Assembly (NCBI GenBank): GCA_965657575.1
Contig: CBFHOK010000011.1
Coordinates: forward strand, 1-46,931
Source: CAJXVY01 sp965657575
GTDB taxonomy: Bacteria; Actinomycetota; Actinomycetes; Actinomycetales; Microbacteriaceae
Length of the DNA: 46,931 bases
Direction: 5' to 3'
Each line of letters starts with the position of its first letter. Within the stretch, counting starts at the first letter, position 1. A model generated the notes under the pieces. The model was not told the origin of the DNA, did no database searches, and saw only the letters and a list, made by a program, of their open reading frames with translations. The translations under genes and the position numbers were made by a program. Positions 40,255 through 46,931 of this stretch are shown here, one piece after another.

Positions 40255-41224
40255 ATATCCGCTCCCACAAGCTTGGTTCGTCTCTCGATGGGCTCATTGC
40301 GGCAATTGTGACTTTCCAGGATTCCCCCTTGGGTGAGCGGATGGTGATTTTGCCATCCAGCACACTGTCCAGAGCCTCTGCCACCTTCAATAGAATCTCT
40401 GATCGCTCCTCAGGATCAACCTCTTCAAGTCCCCCCTCATCCAAAATCTCAACCTTGACTCCCCGAGCACGGGCTTTATTGGCAGCCTCACTGACTCTTT
40501 CATTAATAAGCCCGCGTCCTCGAATGAGATCCCTTAACTCCGCTTCCAGTAACCTTGCCTCGATTGCTTCGTCCTCTGAAAGCTTTCCGTCGTGCTCGGT
40601 AATCTTTGTCAGAAAAGGTTCTGCTTTTTGAAGGGTTTGCTGGATTCGCTCCTGCCGAACTTTTCTTGCCGTTGATCTTTTGGCAGCTTCAACCTCAAAG
40701 GTCTGTTGAGTCAGAATTTCCTCCGACGCCTGGCGATCGGCAGTCCTAATCGCATAGCCCGATGCGTGACCGGCAAAGACCATCAAAAGAGCACCGACAA
40801 CTCCAGCATTCAGAAGCGTTCCGACACCTCCCCAAATTATTATTTGCAAAGCAATGGTCAAAAAACCAAGCCAACCTATAACCACATGACCCCTAAAAGC
40901 GGTAATCCCCATAAGAGTGGCAAGCCCCACCACAAACCATGTTGCGTAACTCGCTGTTTCATTGACAACGATCATGCGGGTGAAAACCAAAGGGGTAATG
41001 GCTGTGAAGGAGAAGTTCAGCCAGGCTAGCGAGGTTGGGATACTCACACCTCTGAAAAATGTAATGCTGACCAGAGAGAAAAGTAGATACGCGGCCAGAA
41101 ACGCTATTGCGACTTCAGGCATGGAATAGGCATAAAGGCTCCCCCATCCAAGCCACGCGTGATAGCAGCTATAGAGGAAGATAACTATCGAAATAGTCAC
41201 CCTGGATACAATTAGGCTGTCCAC
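40253..41224 (-). CDS. Kinase-like membrane protein without catalytic domain
   Basis: The 323-aa product has about six membrane helices in the first 165 residues, then a charged coiled-coil-like stretch (about 165-250; EEILTQQTFEVEAAKRSTARKVRQ) and a short alpha/beta end with VKVEILDEGG and GESWKVTIAAM. It looks like a histidine kinase that has lost the phosphoacceptor His and the ATP-binding N, G1 and G2 boxes. Starts with GTG and overlaps the true kinase by 13 nt, so it is co-expressed with it. A sensor partner or regulator of that kinase is a reasonable guess. Confidence 0.75.
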   Translation of the reverse strand: MDSLIVSRVTISIVIFLYSCYHAWLGWGSLYAYSMPEVAIAFLAAYLLFSLVSITFFRGVSIPTSLAWLNFSFTAITPLVFTRMIVVNETASYATWFVVGLATLMGITAFRGHVVIGWLGFLTIALQIIIWGGVGTLLNAGVVGALLMVFAGHASGYAIRTADRQASEEILTQQTFEVEAAKRSTARKVRQERIQQTLQKAEPFLTKITEHDGKLSEDEAIEARLLEAELRDLIRGRGLINERVSEAANKARARGVKVEILDEGGLEEVDPEERSEILLKVAEALDSVLDGKITIRSPKGESWKVTIAAMSPSRDEPSLWERI

Positions 41225-42372
41225 GACAAACTCACCTCCGTGCCTTTGCCCGGCTGAGAATTTACTCTGGCTCTGCCACCGACAGCCTCAACTCGACCAA
41301 CAATGCTCAGCCGAACACCCAGCCTGTTTCGGCTTACCCTGGATGTCCTAAAACCTTTCCCATAATCCTTGACGGTGATCTCAACCTTGCCCTTGCTACT
41401 TTGGGTGTGAAGGTAGGTCTTGTTCGCTCCCGAGTGTGTTCTGGAGTTTTCAATAGCCTGCAGGGCAGCCTGAGTGAGTGCCTCGCCGACCTCAACAGGA
41501 ACAGAAATCGAACCCTCGCCGGCACTGCTGATGACCACATCCTCATATTCTCGTGCAGATGAATTGAGACCCTGAAAAAGGGCAAGTGACGAAACCGATT
41601 GTTGACTTGCAACAGCTGACCCCATCGAGGACAGCTCCAAAAGCGCCTGCTGAGCTGATTCGGATGCTGATTTATATTCACCATCCGACTTAGCCTTGGC
41701 GGCCACCAGCAGAGTGTTCAAAACCCGGTCGTGCACCAGCGCATAAACAAGCCCGCGCTCTCGTTCCAGAGTCTCTCGCTGGGCCCTAGCCACCGCCTCA
41801 CGAAGAGAATTTGAGTTCGCCTCATCAACCTTTCCAAACTGGGCGATGATCAATCCAGCCAGCGAACCGAAAACTCCCCCGAGCATCAAAACCAGGACCG
41901 AGTCTTGAATCCTTCTCTCTAGCTCAACAGCGCCTCCGTAGGGCTCTGCTGCGAATAAAAACCAGGCGAGGGTTATGCCAATAGCCCCAATCAGGCTCAT
42001 TGGTGGCTTGAAGGCAACACTTATTGAAATTGCACTCATGCCCATCGCCCACCAAATCCACGGTCTGAAATCATCCGGCAGACCAATGCCGTTGTTTGCA
42101 AGAATCGGCCACAGAATTAACACCAGAATTGGCGCTAAACCGTGGAATATCATCCAAGCTTTGGGCTTCACCCCAAACCAAGTCCCATAAAAAAGCCCCA
42201 GCTGACTGCCAACAATCAGGATCACCAACAACCAATGCGTTGGGTGCAAATACTGATTCTGAATAAAAGCATTACCAAGAACCTCGATGCCGGTGAGCAT
42301 CACGGCAATGCTGAATGCCCGAAAAATGATTTTTTCGACATTACCCCTGGCGGAGTAGGAAAGGCTCTCCAA
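41212..42372 (-). CDS. Sensor histidine kinase, NarL-partner type
   Basis: The 386-aa protein has about six membrane helices (20-185). A dimerisation segment contains the candidate phosphoacceptor in YALVHDRVLNTLL (about 210-222). The HATPase domain has ALQAIENSRTHSG, VKDYGKGF and RLGVRLSIVGRVEAVGG. It starts at TTG directly after the regulator stop, with AGGAG 9 nt upstream. The middle gene of regulator-kinase-pseudokinase. The stimulus is unknown. Confidence 0.87.
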   Translation of the reverse strand: MESLSYSARGNVEKIIFRAFSIAVMLTGIEVLGNAFIQNQYLHPTHWLLVILIVGSQLGLFYGTWFGVKPKAWMIFHGLAPILVLILWPILANNGIGLPDDFRPWIWWAMGMSAISISVAFKPPMSLIGAIGITLAWFLFAAEPYGGAVELERRIQDSVLVLMLGGVFGSLAGLIIAQFGKVDEANSNSLREAVARAQRETLERERGLVYALVHDRVLNTLLVAAKAKSDGEYKSASESAQQALLELSSMGSAVASQQSVSSLALFQGLNSSAREYEDVVISSAGEGSISVPVEVGEALTQAALQAIENSRTHSGANKTYLHTQSSKGKVEITVKDYGKGFRTSRVSRNRLGVRLSIVGRVEAVGGRARVNSQPGKGTEVSLSWTA

Positions 42373-43023
42373 CTAAAGTAGCTCCTCGTTTATGTAGCCA
42401 TCTTCGATGGCTCGCCTCAGCAGGTCAATCTTGGTTCCGGCATACCTTCCAAGTCTCGAATACTTTCTTCTGACCCGGTCAATGTGCTCTTTTGCTGTTG
42501 AGCGCTCCACGCCCAGCTGATAGGCAACTTGCTTTAACGCCAACCCACTCGCATACAGAGTCAGCACCTCACGTTCTCTCTCTGTGAGCTGAGCCGCTTT
42601 GAACTCCTGATCTGAATCAATTGCGGCGGTGGTCTCTGAGTTGTTTATATAAACACCCCTGGATGTCAACTCAATCGATTTCATGAGGTCCTGCATGGAT
42701 TCACTCTTGGGGACAATCGCATGCGCTCCGTTTTTGATAGCGGCTCGAATCAGTTTTGGTTTATCGGCGATGGAGAAAATCAACACTGGCAAACCAAGTG
42801 AGCTAACCGCCTTGACGTTTTCACTTATCAGCGACCCATCAGCAAGAGAAAGGTCCATGACAACAACGTCTACCCGTTTCTTGGCGAGTTTTTCTAATAA
42901 CTCAGGTACTGTTGCCGCCGAGGCAACCAAGCTGTATCCATATTCCTCACAGGCACCAGCAAACCCATAGCGGACCGCCTCGTGGTCATCCACAATCGCT
43001 ACCGAGATGGGTCTCTTTGGCAT
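42373..43023 (-). CDS. LuxR/NarL-family response regulator
   Basis: Receiver domain with DDH (12-14) and phosphoacceptor Asp57 (VVVMDLSLADGS), then a LuxR-type helix-turn-helix (about 145-200; LTEREREVLTLYASGLALKQVAYQLG). 216 aa in total. Where NarL-type helices usually read 'S..TV..H', this one has ERSTAKEHIDRVRRKY. The ATG is 6 nt after TAAGGT and predicted leaderless. It is divergent from maf across 43 bp and leads the signalling operon. Confidence 0.92.
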   Translation of the reverse strand: MPKRPISVAIVDDHEAVRYGFAGACEEYGYSLVASAATVPELLEKLAKKRVDVVVMDLSLADGSLISENVKAVSSLGLPVLIFSIADKPKLIRAAIKNGAHAIVPKSESMQDLMKSIELTSRGVYINNSETTAAIDSDQEFKAAQLTEREREVLTLYASGLALKQVAYQLGVERSTAKEHIDRVRRKYSRLGRYAGTKIDLLRRAIEDGYINEELL

Positions 43024-43029
43024 ACTAAA

Positions 43030-43035
43030 ACCTTA
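43030..43035 (-). promoter_or_regulatory. Predicted -10 (TAAGGT) of the response regulator, leaderless
   Basis: Minus-strand TAAGGT is 6 nt before the ATG at 43023. It lies 19 bp from the maf -10 on the other strand, so the two promoters are back to back. Confidence 0.45.
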
Positions 43036-43054
43036 GCGAACTGTTAGGACGTAT

Positions 43055-43060
43055 TAGTCT
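43055..43060 (+). promoter_or_regulatory. Predicted -10 (TAGTCT) of maf, leaderless
   Basis: TAGTCT is 6 nt before the GTG at 43067 and there is no Shine-Dalgarno. No convincing -35. Confidence 0.45.
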
Positions 43061-43066
43061 GACTCT

Positions 43067-43672
43067 GTGCATAAATTCATCCTTGCAAGCCAATCCCCAG
43101 CAAGACTCAAAATCCTAAGAGACGCTGGATTTGACCCGATCCCGGAACCCAGCGAGGTTGACGAGGATGCCATTGTCAAAGCTCAAGAGGCCACGGACGC
43201 TTCTGAGTATGTAAAAACCCTGGCAGAGGCAAAGGCTTTGGATGTTGCTAAAAATCATCAGTCAGAACACGTACTTATTCTTGGTGCTGACTCGGCATTG
43301 AGCTTCCAAGGGAAAATTCTAGGAAAACCCCATGAGCCTGAGATTGCAACAAATCGTTGGAGGGAAATGAGAGGTGGGCACGGAGAGTTGTTTACCGGGC
43401 AAAGCCTTGTTGATGCAACAACGGGAAAAACTTCCACCATGGTGAGCTCAACCAAAGTTTGGTTTTCAAACATCAGTGATCTGCAAATCCAAAGGTACGT
43501 CAGTTCAAAAGAACCCTTGAGCGTTGCCGGAGCCTTCACCATCGATTCTCTTGGGGGAGCATTTATAGACAAAATTGAGGGCGATTACCACACAGTGGTG
43601 GGTCTATCGCTGAGACTGCTGAGAGAGATGCTCGCCGAACTGGAATTTGAATATACGGATTTCTGGAGATAA
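43067..43672 (+). CDS. maf: Maf-family nucleoside triphosphate pyrophosphatase
   Basis: House-cleaning enzyme that hydrolyses non-canonical nucleotides; Maf proteins also affect septation. The 201-aa protein shows LASQSPARLKILRDAGF (7-23), EVDED, the LGADS motif near residue 67 and KIEGDYHTVVGLSL near the end. It starts with GTG, predicted leaderless. The usual order accD-accE-maf-accA is kept except that the signalling operon stands between accE and maf. Confidence 0.94.
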   Translation: MHKFILASQSPARLKILRDAGFDPIPEPSEVDEDAIVKAQEATDASEYVKTLAEAKALDVAKNHQSEHVLILGADSALSFQGKILGKPHEPEIATNRWREMRGGHGELFTGQSLVDATTGKTSTMVSSTKVWFSNISDLQIQRYVSSKEPLSVAGAFTIDSLGGAFIDKIEGDYHTVVGLSLRLLREMLAELEFEYTDFWR

Positions 43673-43697
43673 TTCCAGCGATACTGCCTCCCACCAA

Positions 43698-43703
43698 TAA
43701 GCT
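43698..43703 (+). promoter_or_regulatory. Possible -10 (TAAGCT) of accA
   Basis: TAAGCT ends 8 nt before ATG 43712 without a Shine-Dalgarno. The spacing is one longer than the other candidates, so confidence is lower. Confidence 0.3.
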
Positions 43704-43711
43704 TTGCTGTT

Positions 43712-45472
43712 ATGGAACGCAGAATTCAGAAACTGCTTATCGCCAACCGAGGTGAAATAGCGGTCAGGATCATCAGAGCAGCCCACGACAGTGGTATACC
43801 GACGGTAGCGATTTATTCGGATGCCGATCGAAACGCACCCCACACCCTAATGGCCGATGAGGCTCACTCCCTGGTGGGGTTGACTGCGGCAGACACTTAC
43901 CTGAACATTGAAAAAATTATTCGCATCGCCAAAAAAACCGGTGCTGATGCTATTCACCCCGGTTACGGGTTTTTGGCGGAAAATGCTGATTTTGCTCGTG
44001 CCGTCATTGACAAGGGACTGATCTGGGTGGGTCCCTCCGCTGATGCGATTGAAACTCTTGGAGACAAGATCAGTGCCAGGCAGATTGCAGAAAAGGTTGG
44101 CGCACCTCTTGCCCCGGGAACCAAGGAGCCTGTAAAAAGCGCATCAGAGGTTTTAGATTTTGTTAATACCTATGGTTTGCCGGTAGCTATCAAAGCCGCC
44201 TACGGAGGCGGAGGCCGAGGAATTAAGGTTGCCCGAGAGGGAGACGATGTTGCCGAACTATTTGAATCAGCAACCCGTGAGGCTGTGCAAGCCTTTGGAA
44301 GAGGAGAGTGCTTTGTTGAAAAGTACTTGGATAAACCCCGTCACGTTGAAACCCAATGCCTTGCTGATAACTTTGGCAACGTTGTCGTAATTAGCACCCG
44401 AGACTGCTCTGTTCAAAGAAGGCATCAAAAACTCGTTGAGGAGGCGCCAGCACCGTTTATTTCTGAAGCTCAGAACAAAGAGTTGTACGAGGCATCCAAA
44501 AAGATTTTGAAAGAGGCTGGTTACAGCGGTGCTGGAACTTGTGAATTTCTAATTGGGGCCGATGGAACGATTTCATTTTTAGAGGTGAACACAAGGCTTC
44601 AGGTCGAGCACCCGGTAAGTGAAGAGGTGACTGGGATTGACCTGGTCAGAGAGCAGCTTCGAATTGCAGAGGGTGGGGAGATTACTTATCAAGACCCAGT
44701 TGTCAGAGGTCACTCAATTGAGTTCAGAATAAATGGTGAGGATCCGGGCAGAGACTTCATGCCAACCCCTGGAAAGATTCAGAGCATTGTCCAGCCCTCC
44801 GGACCTGGAATCAGGTTTGATTCGGGTGTGAAATCAGGTGATGTTGTCAGTGGCAACTTTGACAGCATGCTTGCAAAACTTATTGTCACCGGCGACAGCA
44901 GAGAGCAGGCCTTGCAAAGAGCCAGACGAGCTCTCGATGAGCTGCAGGTGCATGGATTGCCAACGGTGATTCCATTTCATAGACTGCTCGTAAACGAACC
45001 CAGCTTCACAGCCGAGGGTGCTGAATTTTCAGTTTTCACTCGTTGGGTTGAGACCGAGTGGGAAAACGAAATTGAAGCATGGTCTGGAATTGCCGAGATG
45101 GAAAACCCCGAAACCCTGCGTGATGTCAATGTTGAGGTTGATGGTCAGTTGGTCACAGTTTCGATTCCAAGCAGGATGCTTGGAGAGGGTGCAAATTACG
45201 CAAAGCCTCCGCGTCGCAAACAATCCCAGCAACAGACTTCACATTCGGGAATCAAGGGAAATCTTGTATTTGCACCGATGCAGTCAAATGTCGTGAAGGT
45301 GAGCGTCAGTGAGGGAGATTCGGTGAATGAGGGAGATCTTTTGCTGGTGCTAGAGGCCATGAAAATGGAGCAGCCGGTAACCGCTCATAGAAGCGGCAAG
45401 GTCACAGGCCTTAGCGTGCAGGTGGGAAATACGCTATCCGCCGGCACAAAGATCTTAGAAATCACCGATTAG
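43712..45472 (+). CDS. accA: Acyl-CoA carboxylase alpha subunit (biotin carboxylase plus biotin carrier)
   Basis: Biotinylated subunit that carboxylates biotin with ATP and bicarbonate and hands CO2 to AccD. The 586-aa protein begins with the biotin carboxylase N-domain (IANRGEIAVRII, GYGFLAENADFA) and the ATP-grasp domain (AAYGGGGRGIKV about 162-173, FLEVNTRLQVEHPVSEEVTG about 290). A linker and a C-terminal carrier domain follow, with EAMKMEQ and biotinylated Lys551. The convergent lpdA overlaps by 4 bp (TTAG). BirA at 37583 is the likely biotin ligase. Confidence 0.96.
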   Translation: MERRIQKLLIANRGEIAVRIIRAAHDSGIPTVAIYSDADRNAPHTLMADEAHSLVGLTAADTYLNIEKIIRIAKKTGADAIHPGYGFLAENADFARAVIDKGLIWVGPSADAIETLGDKISARQIAEKVGAPLAPGTKEPVKSASEVLDFVNTYGLPVAIKAAYGGGGRGIKVAREGDDVAELFESATREAVQAFGRGECFVEKYLDKPRHVETQCLADNFGNVVVISTRDCSVQRRHQKLVEEAPAPFISEAQNKELYEASKKILKEAGYSGAGTCEFLIGADGTISFLEVNTRLQVEHPVSEEVTGIDLVREQLRIAEGGEITYQDPVVRGHSIEFRINGEDPGRDFMPTPGKIQSIVQPSGPGIRFDSGVKSGDVVSGNFDSMLAKLIVTGDSREQALQRARRALDELQVHGLPTVIPFHRLLVNEPSFTAEGAEFSVFTRWVETEWENEIEAWSGIAEMENPETLRDVNVEVDGQLVTVSIPSRMLGEGANYAKPPRRKQSQQQTSHSGIKGNLVFAPMQSNVVKVSVSEGDSVNEGDLLLVLEAMKMEQPVTAHRSGKVTGLSVQVGNTLSAGTKILEITD

Positions 45473-46884
45473 ACAATCGGAACGTGCAGAGCCCTGGCCG
45501 CGTCAGAAATTGATCCTGAAAGTGACGGGTAAACAGCAAATGCAGCACTGACATCATCAACCGTCAGACGATTTTCAACCGCTACAGCAATTGCATAAAT
45601 CAATTCGCTAGCTCTTGGTGCGACTACAACACCGCCAATGACAGTTCCGCCGGTAGATGCAAAGAGCTTTATAAATCCGTCCTGAACACCCATCATTTTT
45701 GCCCTTGGGTTGCTCTCAAGGTCAATTTTGTGAACAAAGCCTCTAACTTCATCGTTTTCAATCGATGCTTGAGACCAGCCAACGGAGGCAATCTCCGGAG
45801 AGGTGAAAACATTGGCGGTGACGTTTCTGAGTTGAGTTGGTGTTGAAACATCGCCCATTGCGTGGAAAACAGCTGTCCTTCCCTGCATTGCAGAAACAGA
45901 AGCTAGCGGAAGGAAGTTTGTGCAGTCACCTGCTGCGTAGACATTTGCCCTAGATGTTCCAGCTACCTTGTTGACCACAATCTGGCCCTGTTCATTTACA
46001 TCAACTCCGGCTTCTTCTAGGTTTAGCCCTTCGGTATTCGGAATAGATCCAACAGCCATCAGACAGTGAGAGCCAACTAGCACCTCACCTGTATTCAGCG
46101 TCACTTTGACACCGTCTCCGGTGTTCTCGACACTTTCTGCACGAGACTTGTTCATAATTCTCATGCCGCCACGTTTGAAAACATTTTCCAAAACAATTGC
46201 TGCGTCTTTATCCTCACCGGGCAGAACATAATCCCTTGAGGAAACCAGCGTGACTTTAGAGCCGAGAGCCAAATACGCACCAGCAAACTCCGCACCGGTG
46301 ACACCTGAACCAACCACGATTAGGTGCTCAGGAAGACTTTGCAGGTTATAAAGCTGCTTCCAGTTGAATATTCTCTCGCCATCCGGCTTTGCTGAATCCA
46401 ATTCCCTGGGTCTTGCTCCAGTTGAAACGATGATTGTTTTGGTTTCAATTCTTTGCTCACCGGTGCCATCGTTTGGGGTGACAATCACCGCGTGATTGCC
46501 ATCCAATCTGCCGGTTCCATTGATTAGCTTGACGCCTGCCTGCTCCAGTTGCTGCTGCATATCAAGCGACTGTTCCCGGGCTAGGTTTTTCAGCCTGTGA
46601 TTGACGGCTTTCAGATCCACTTCGATTTTTGCACCTGAGGTTTTCAATCCGAGCTCTTCTATTTCAGAAAAGCGTTTGGAAATATCAGCTACTGCAATCA
46701 GTGTTTTTGAAGGAACAACATCGGTAAGGACTGCAGAGCCACCCCAGCCCTCGCGTTCAATCAAAATAACCTCAGCACCGAGCTGTCTTCCGGCTAGAGC
46801 CGCTTCAAAGCCACCCGGACCTGCACCGATGATTACTATTCTGTGAGTTGGAAATTTCTGAGCCACGTCTCTATTGTCTAACAC
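45469..46884 (-). CDS. lpdA: NAD(P)H-quinone dehydrogenase of the LpdA/Rv3303c type
   Basis: Flavoprotein of the pyridine nucleotide-disulfide oxidoreductase family (471 aa). It has an FAD site IVIIGAGPGGFEAA (16-29), an NAD site VVGSGVTGAEFAGAYL near 195, a second FAD motif YAAGDCTNFLPLAS near 315, and a dimerisation domain. The redox CxxxxC of lipoamide dehydrogenases is replaced by GGSAVLTDVVPSK, with no cysteine there, as expected for quinone-type LpdA. The start is GTG at 46882-46884; a GTG at 46864-46866 is possible. Confidence 0.92.
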   Translation of the reverse strand: MLDNRDVAQKFPTHRIVIIGAGPGGFEAALAGRQLGAEVILIEREGWGGSAVLTDVVPSKTLIAVADISKRFSEIEELGLKTSGAKIEVDLKAVNHRLKNLAREQSLDMQQQLEQAGVKLINGTGRLDGNHAVIVTPNDGTGEQRIETKTIIVSTGARPRELDSAKPDGERIFNWKQLYNLQSLPEHLIVVGSGVTGAEFAGAYLALGSKVTLVSSRDYVLPGEDKDAAIVLENVFKRGGMRIMNKSRAESVENTGDGVKVTLNTGEVLVGSHCLMAVGSIPNTEGLNLEEAGVDVNEQGQIVVNKVAGTSRANVYAAGDCTNFLPLASVSAMQGRTAVFHAMGDVSTPTQLRNVTANVFTSPEIASVGWSQASIENDEVRGFVHKIDLESNPRAKMMGVQDGFIKLFASTGGTVIGGVVVAPRASELIYAIAVAVENRLTVDDVSAAFAVYPSLSGSISDAARALHVPIV

Positions 46885-46914
46885 TTATCGCATCTTGGCT
46901 TGGATGATTGCAAA

Positions 46915-46931
46915 TAAACTACTCAGATGGA
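46915..46931 (+). promoter_or_regulatory. Predicted leaderless promoter and start of the next gene (cut by window end)
   Basis: TAAACT (46915-46920) is 6 nt before an ATG at 46927-46929 in the gap upstream of lpdA. Only one codon and two bases of the possible gene are present, so its identity cannot be read. Confidence 0.35.

Overview
The window looks like chromosome of a small-genome, medium-GC (roughly half G+C by eye) actinobacterium, most likely Microbacteriaceae of the freshwater Luna/Rhodoluna/Aquiluna type. Support: two WhiB-family regulators, MtrAB-LpqB, PdtaS, an Rv3235-like protein, actinobacterial acyl-CoA carboxylase with an epsilon-like subunit, C50-type carotenoid genes with heterodimeric lycopene cyclases, and very tight packing with many overlapping genes. 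No gene-free stretch exceeds 200 bp. I see no insertion sequence, phage, CRISPR array or rRNA.

Layout. (1) 1-5066, minus strand: ilvD-ilvB-ilvN-ilvC, branched-chain amino acid synthesis. (2) 5105-11795: carotenoid and retinal locus. crtB-crtI-crtYe/f-crtEb (plus) should make phytoene, lycopene and a C50 carotenoid. A Brp/Blh retinal-forming dioxygenase (minus, coupled to a PatB/MalY-type PLP enzyme) is divergent from a second lycopene cyclase pair (plus). The rhodopsin and crtE are not in the window. (3) 11824-13748: two Bcp-type peroxiredoxins, one with a single cysteine, flanking two small membrane proteins and tRNA-Lys(CTT), then a small membrane protein. (4) 13861-31292: a run of genes in the order I recall for Mycobacterium tuberculosis Rv3219-Rv3260c: whiB1, pdtaS, a ParA-like/SAF pair, Rv3235-like, secA, hpf, comF, lpqB, mtrB, mtrA, manB, an Rv3259-like protein, DUF5719-like, a GT2 glycosyltransferase, whiB2. 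(5) 31418-35897: galE, a 999-residue secreted LysM protein and a lipoprotein. (6) 35970-46884: purE-purK-birA, accD with a 53-aa epsilon-like gene, a three-gene signalling operon (LuxR-type regulator, histidine kinase, kinase-like membrane protein lacking the catalytic domain), maf, accA and lpdA.

Gene expression style. About a dozen transcription units have a TANNNT hexamer ending 6-8 nt before an ATG or GTG with no Shine-Dalgarno, which predicts leaderless mRNAs. Internal operon genes are mostly coupled by ATGA/TTGA/TAATG overlaps. Several convergent pairs share stop codons, three of them in the palindrome CTAG.

The most interesting points are the dual-cyclase plus Blh locus, nested palindromes on the whiB2 core promoter, a perfect inverted repeat in the 38-bp ilvD/crtB divergent region, a DnaA-box and direct-repeat cluster upstream of the SAF gene, and the signalling operon that splits accD/E from maf/accA. 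Assignments rest on reading motifs and gene order; no database search was run.
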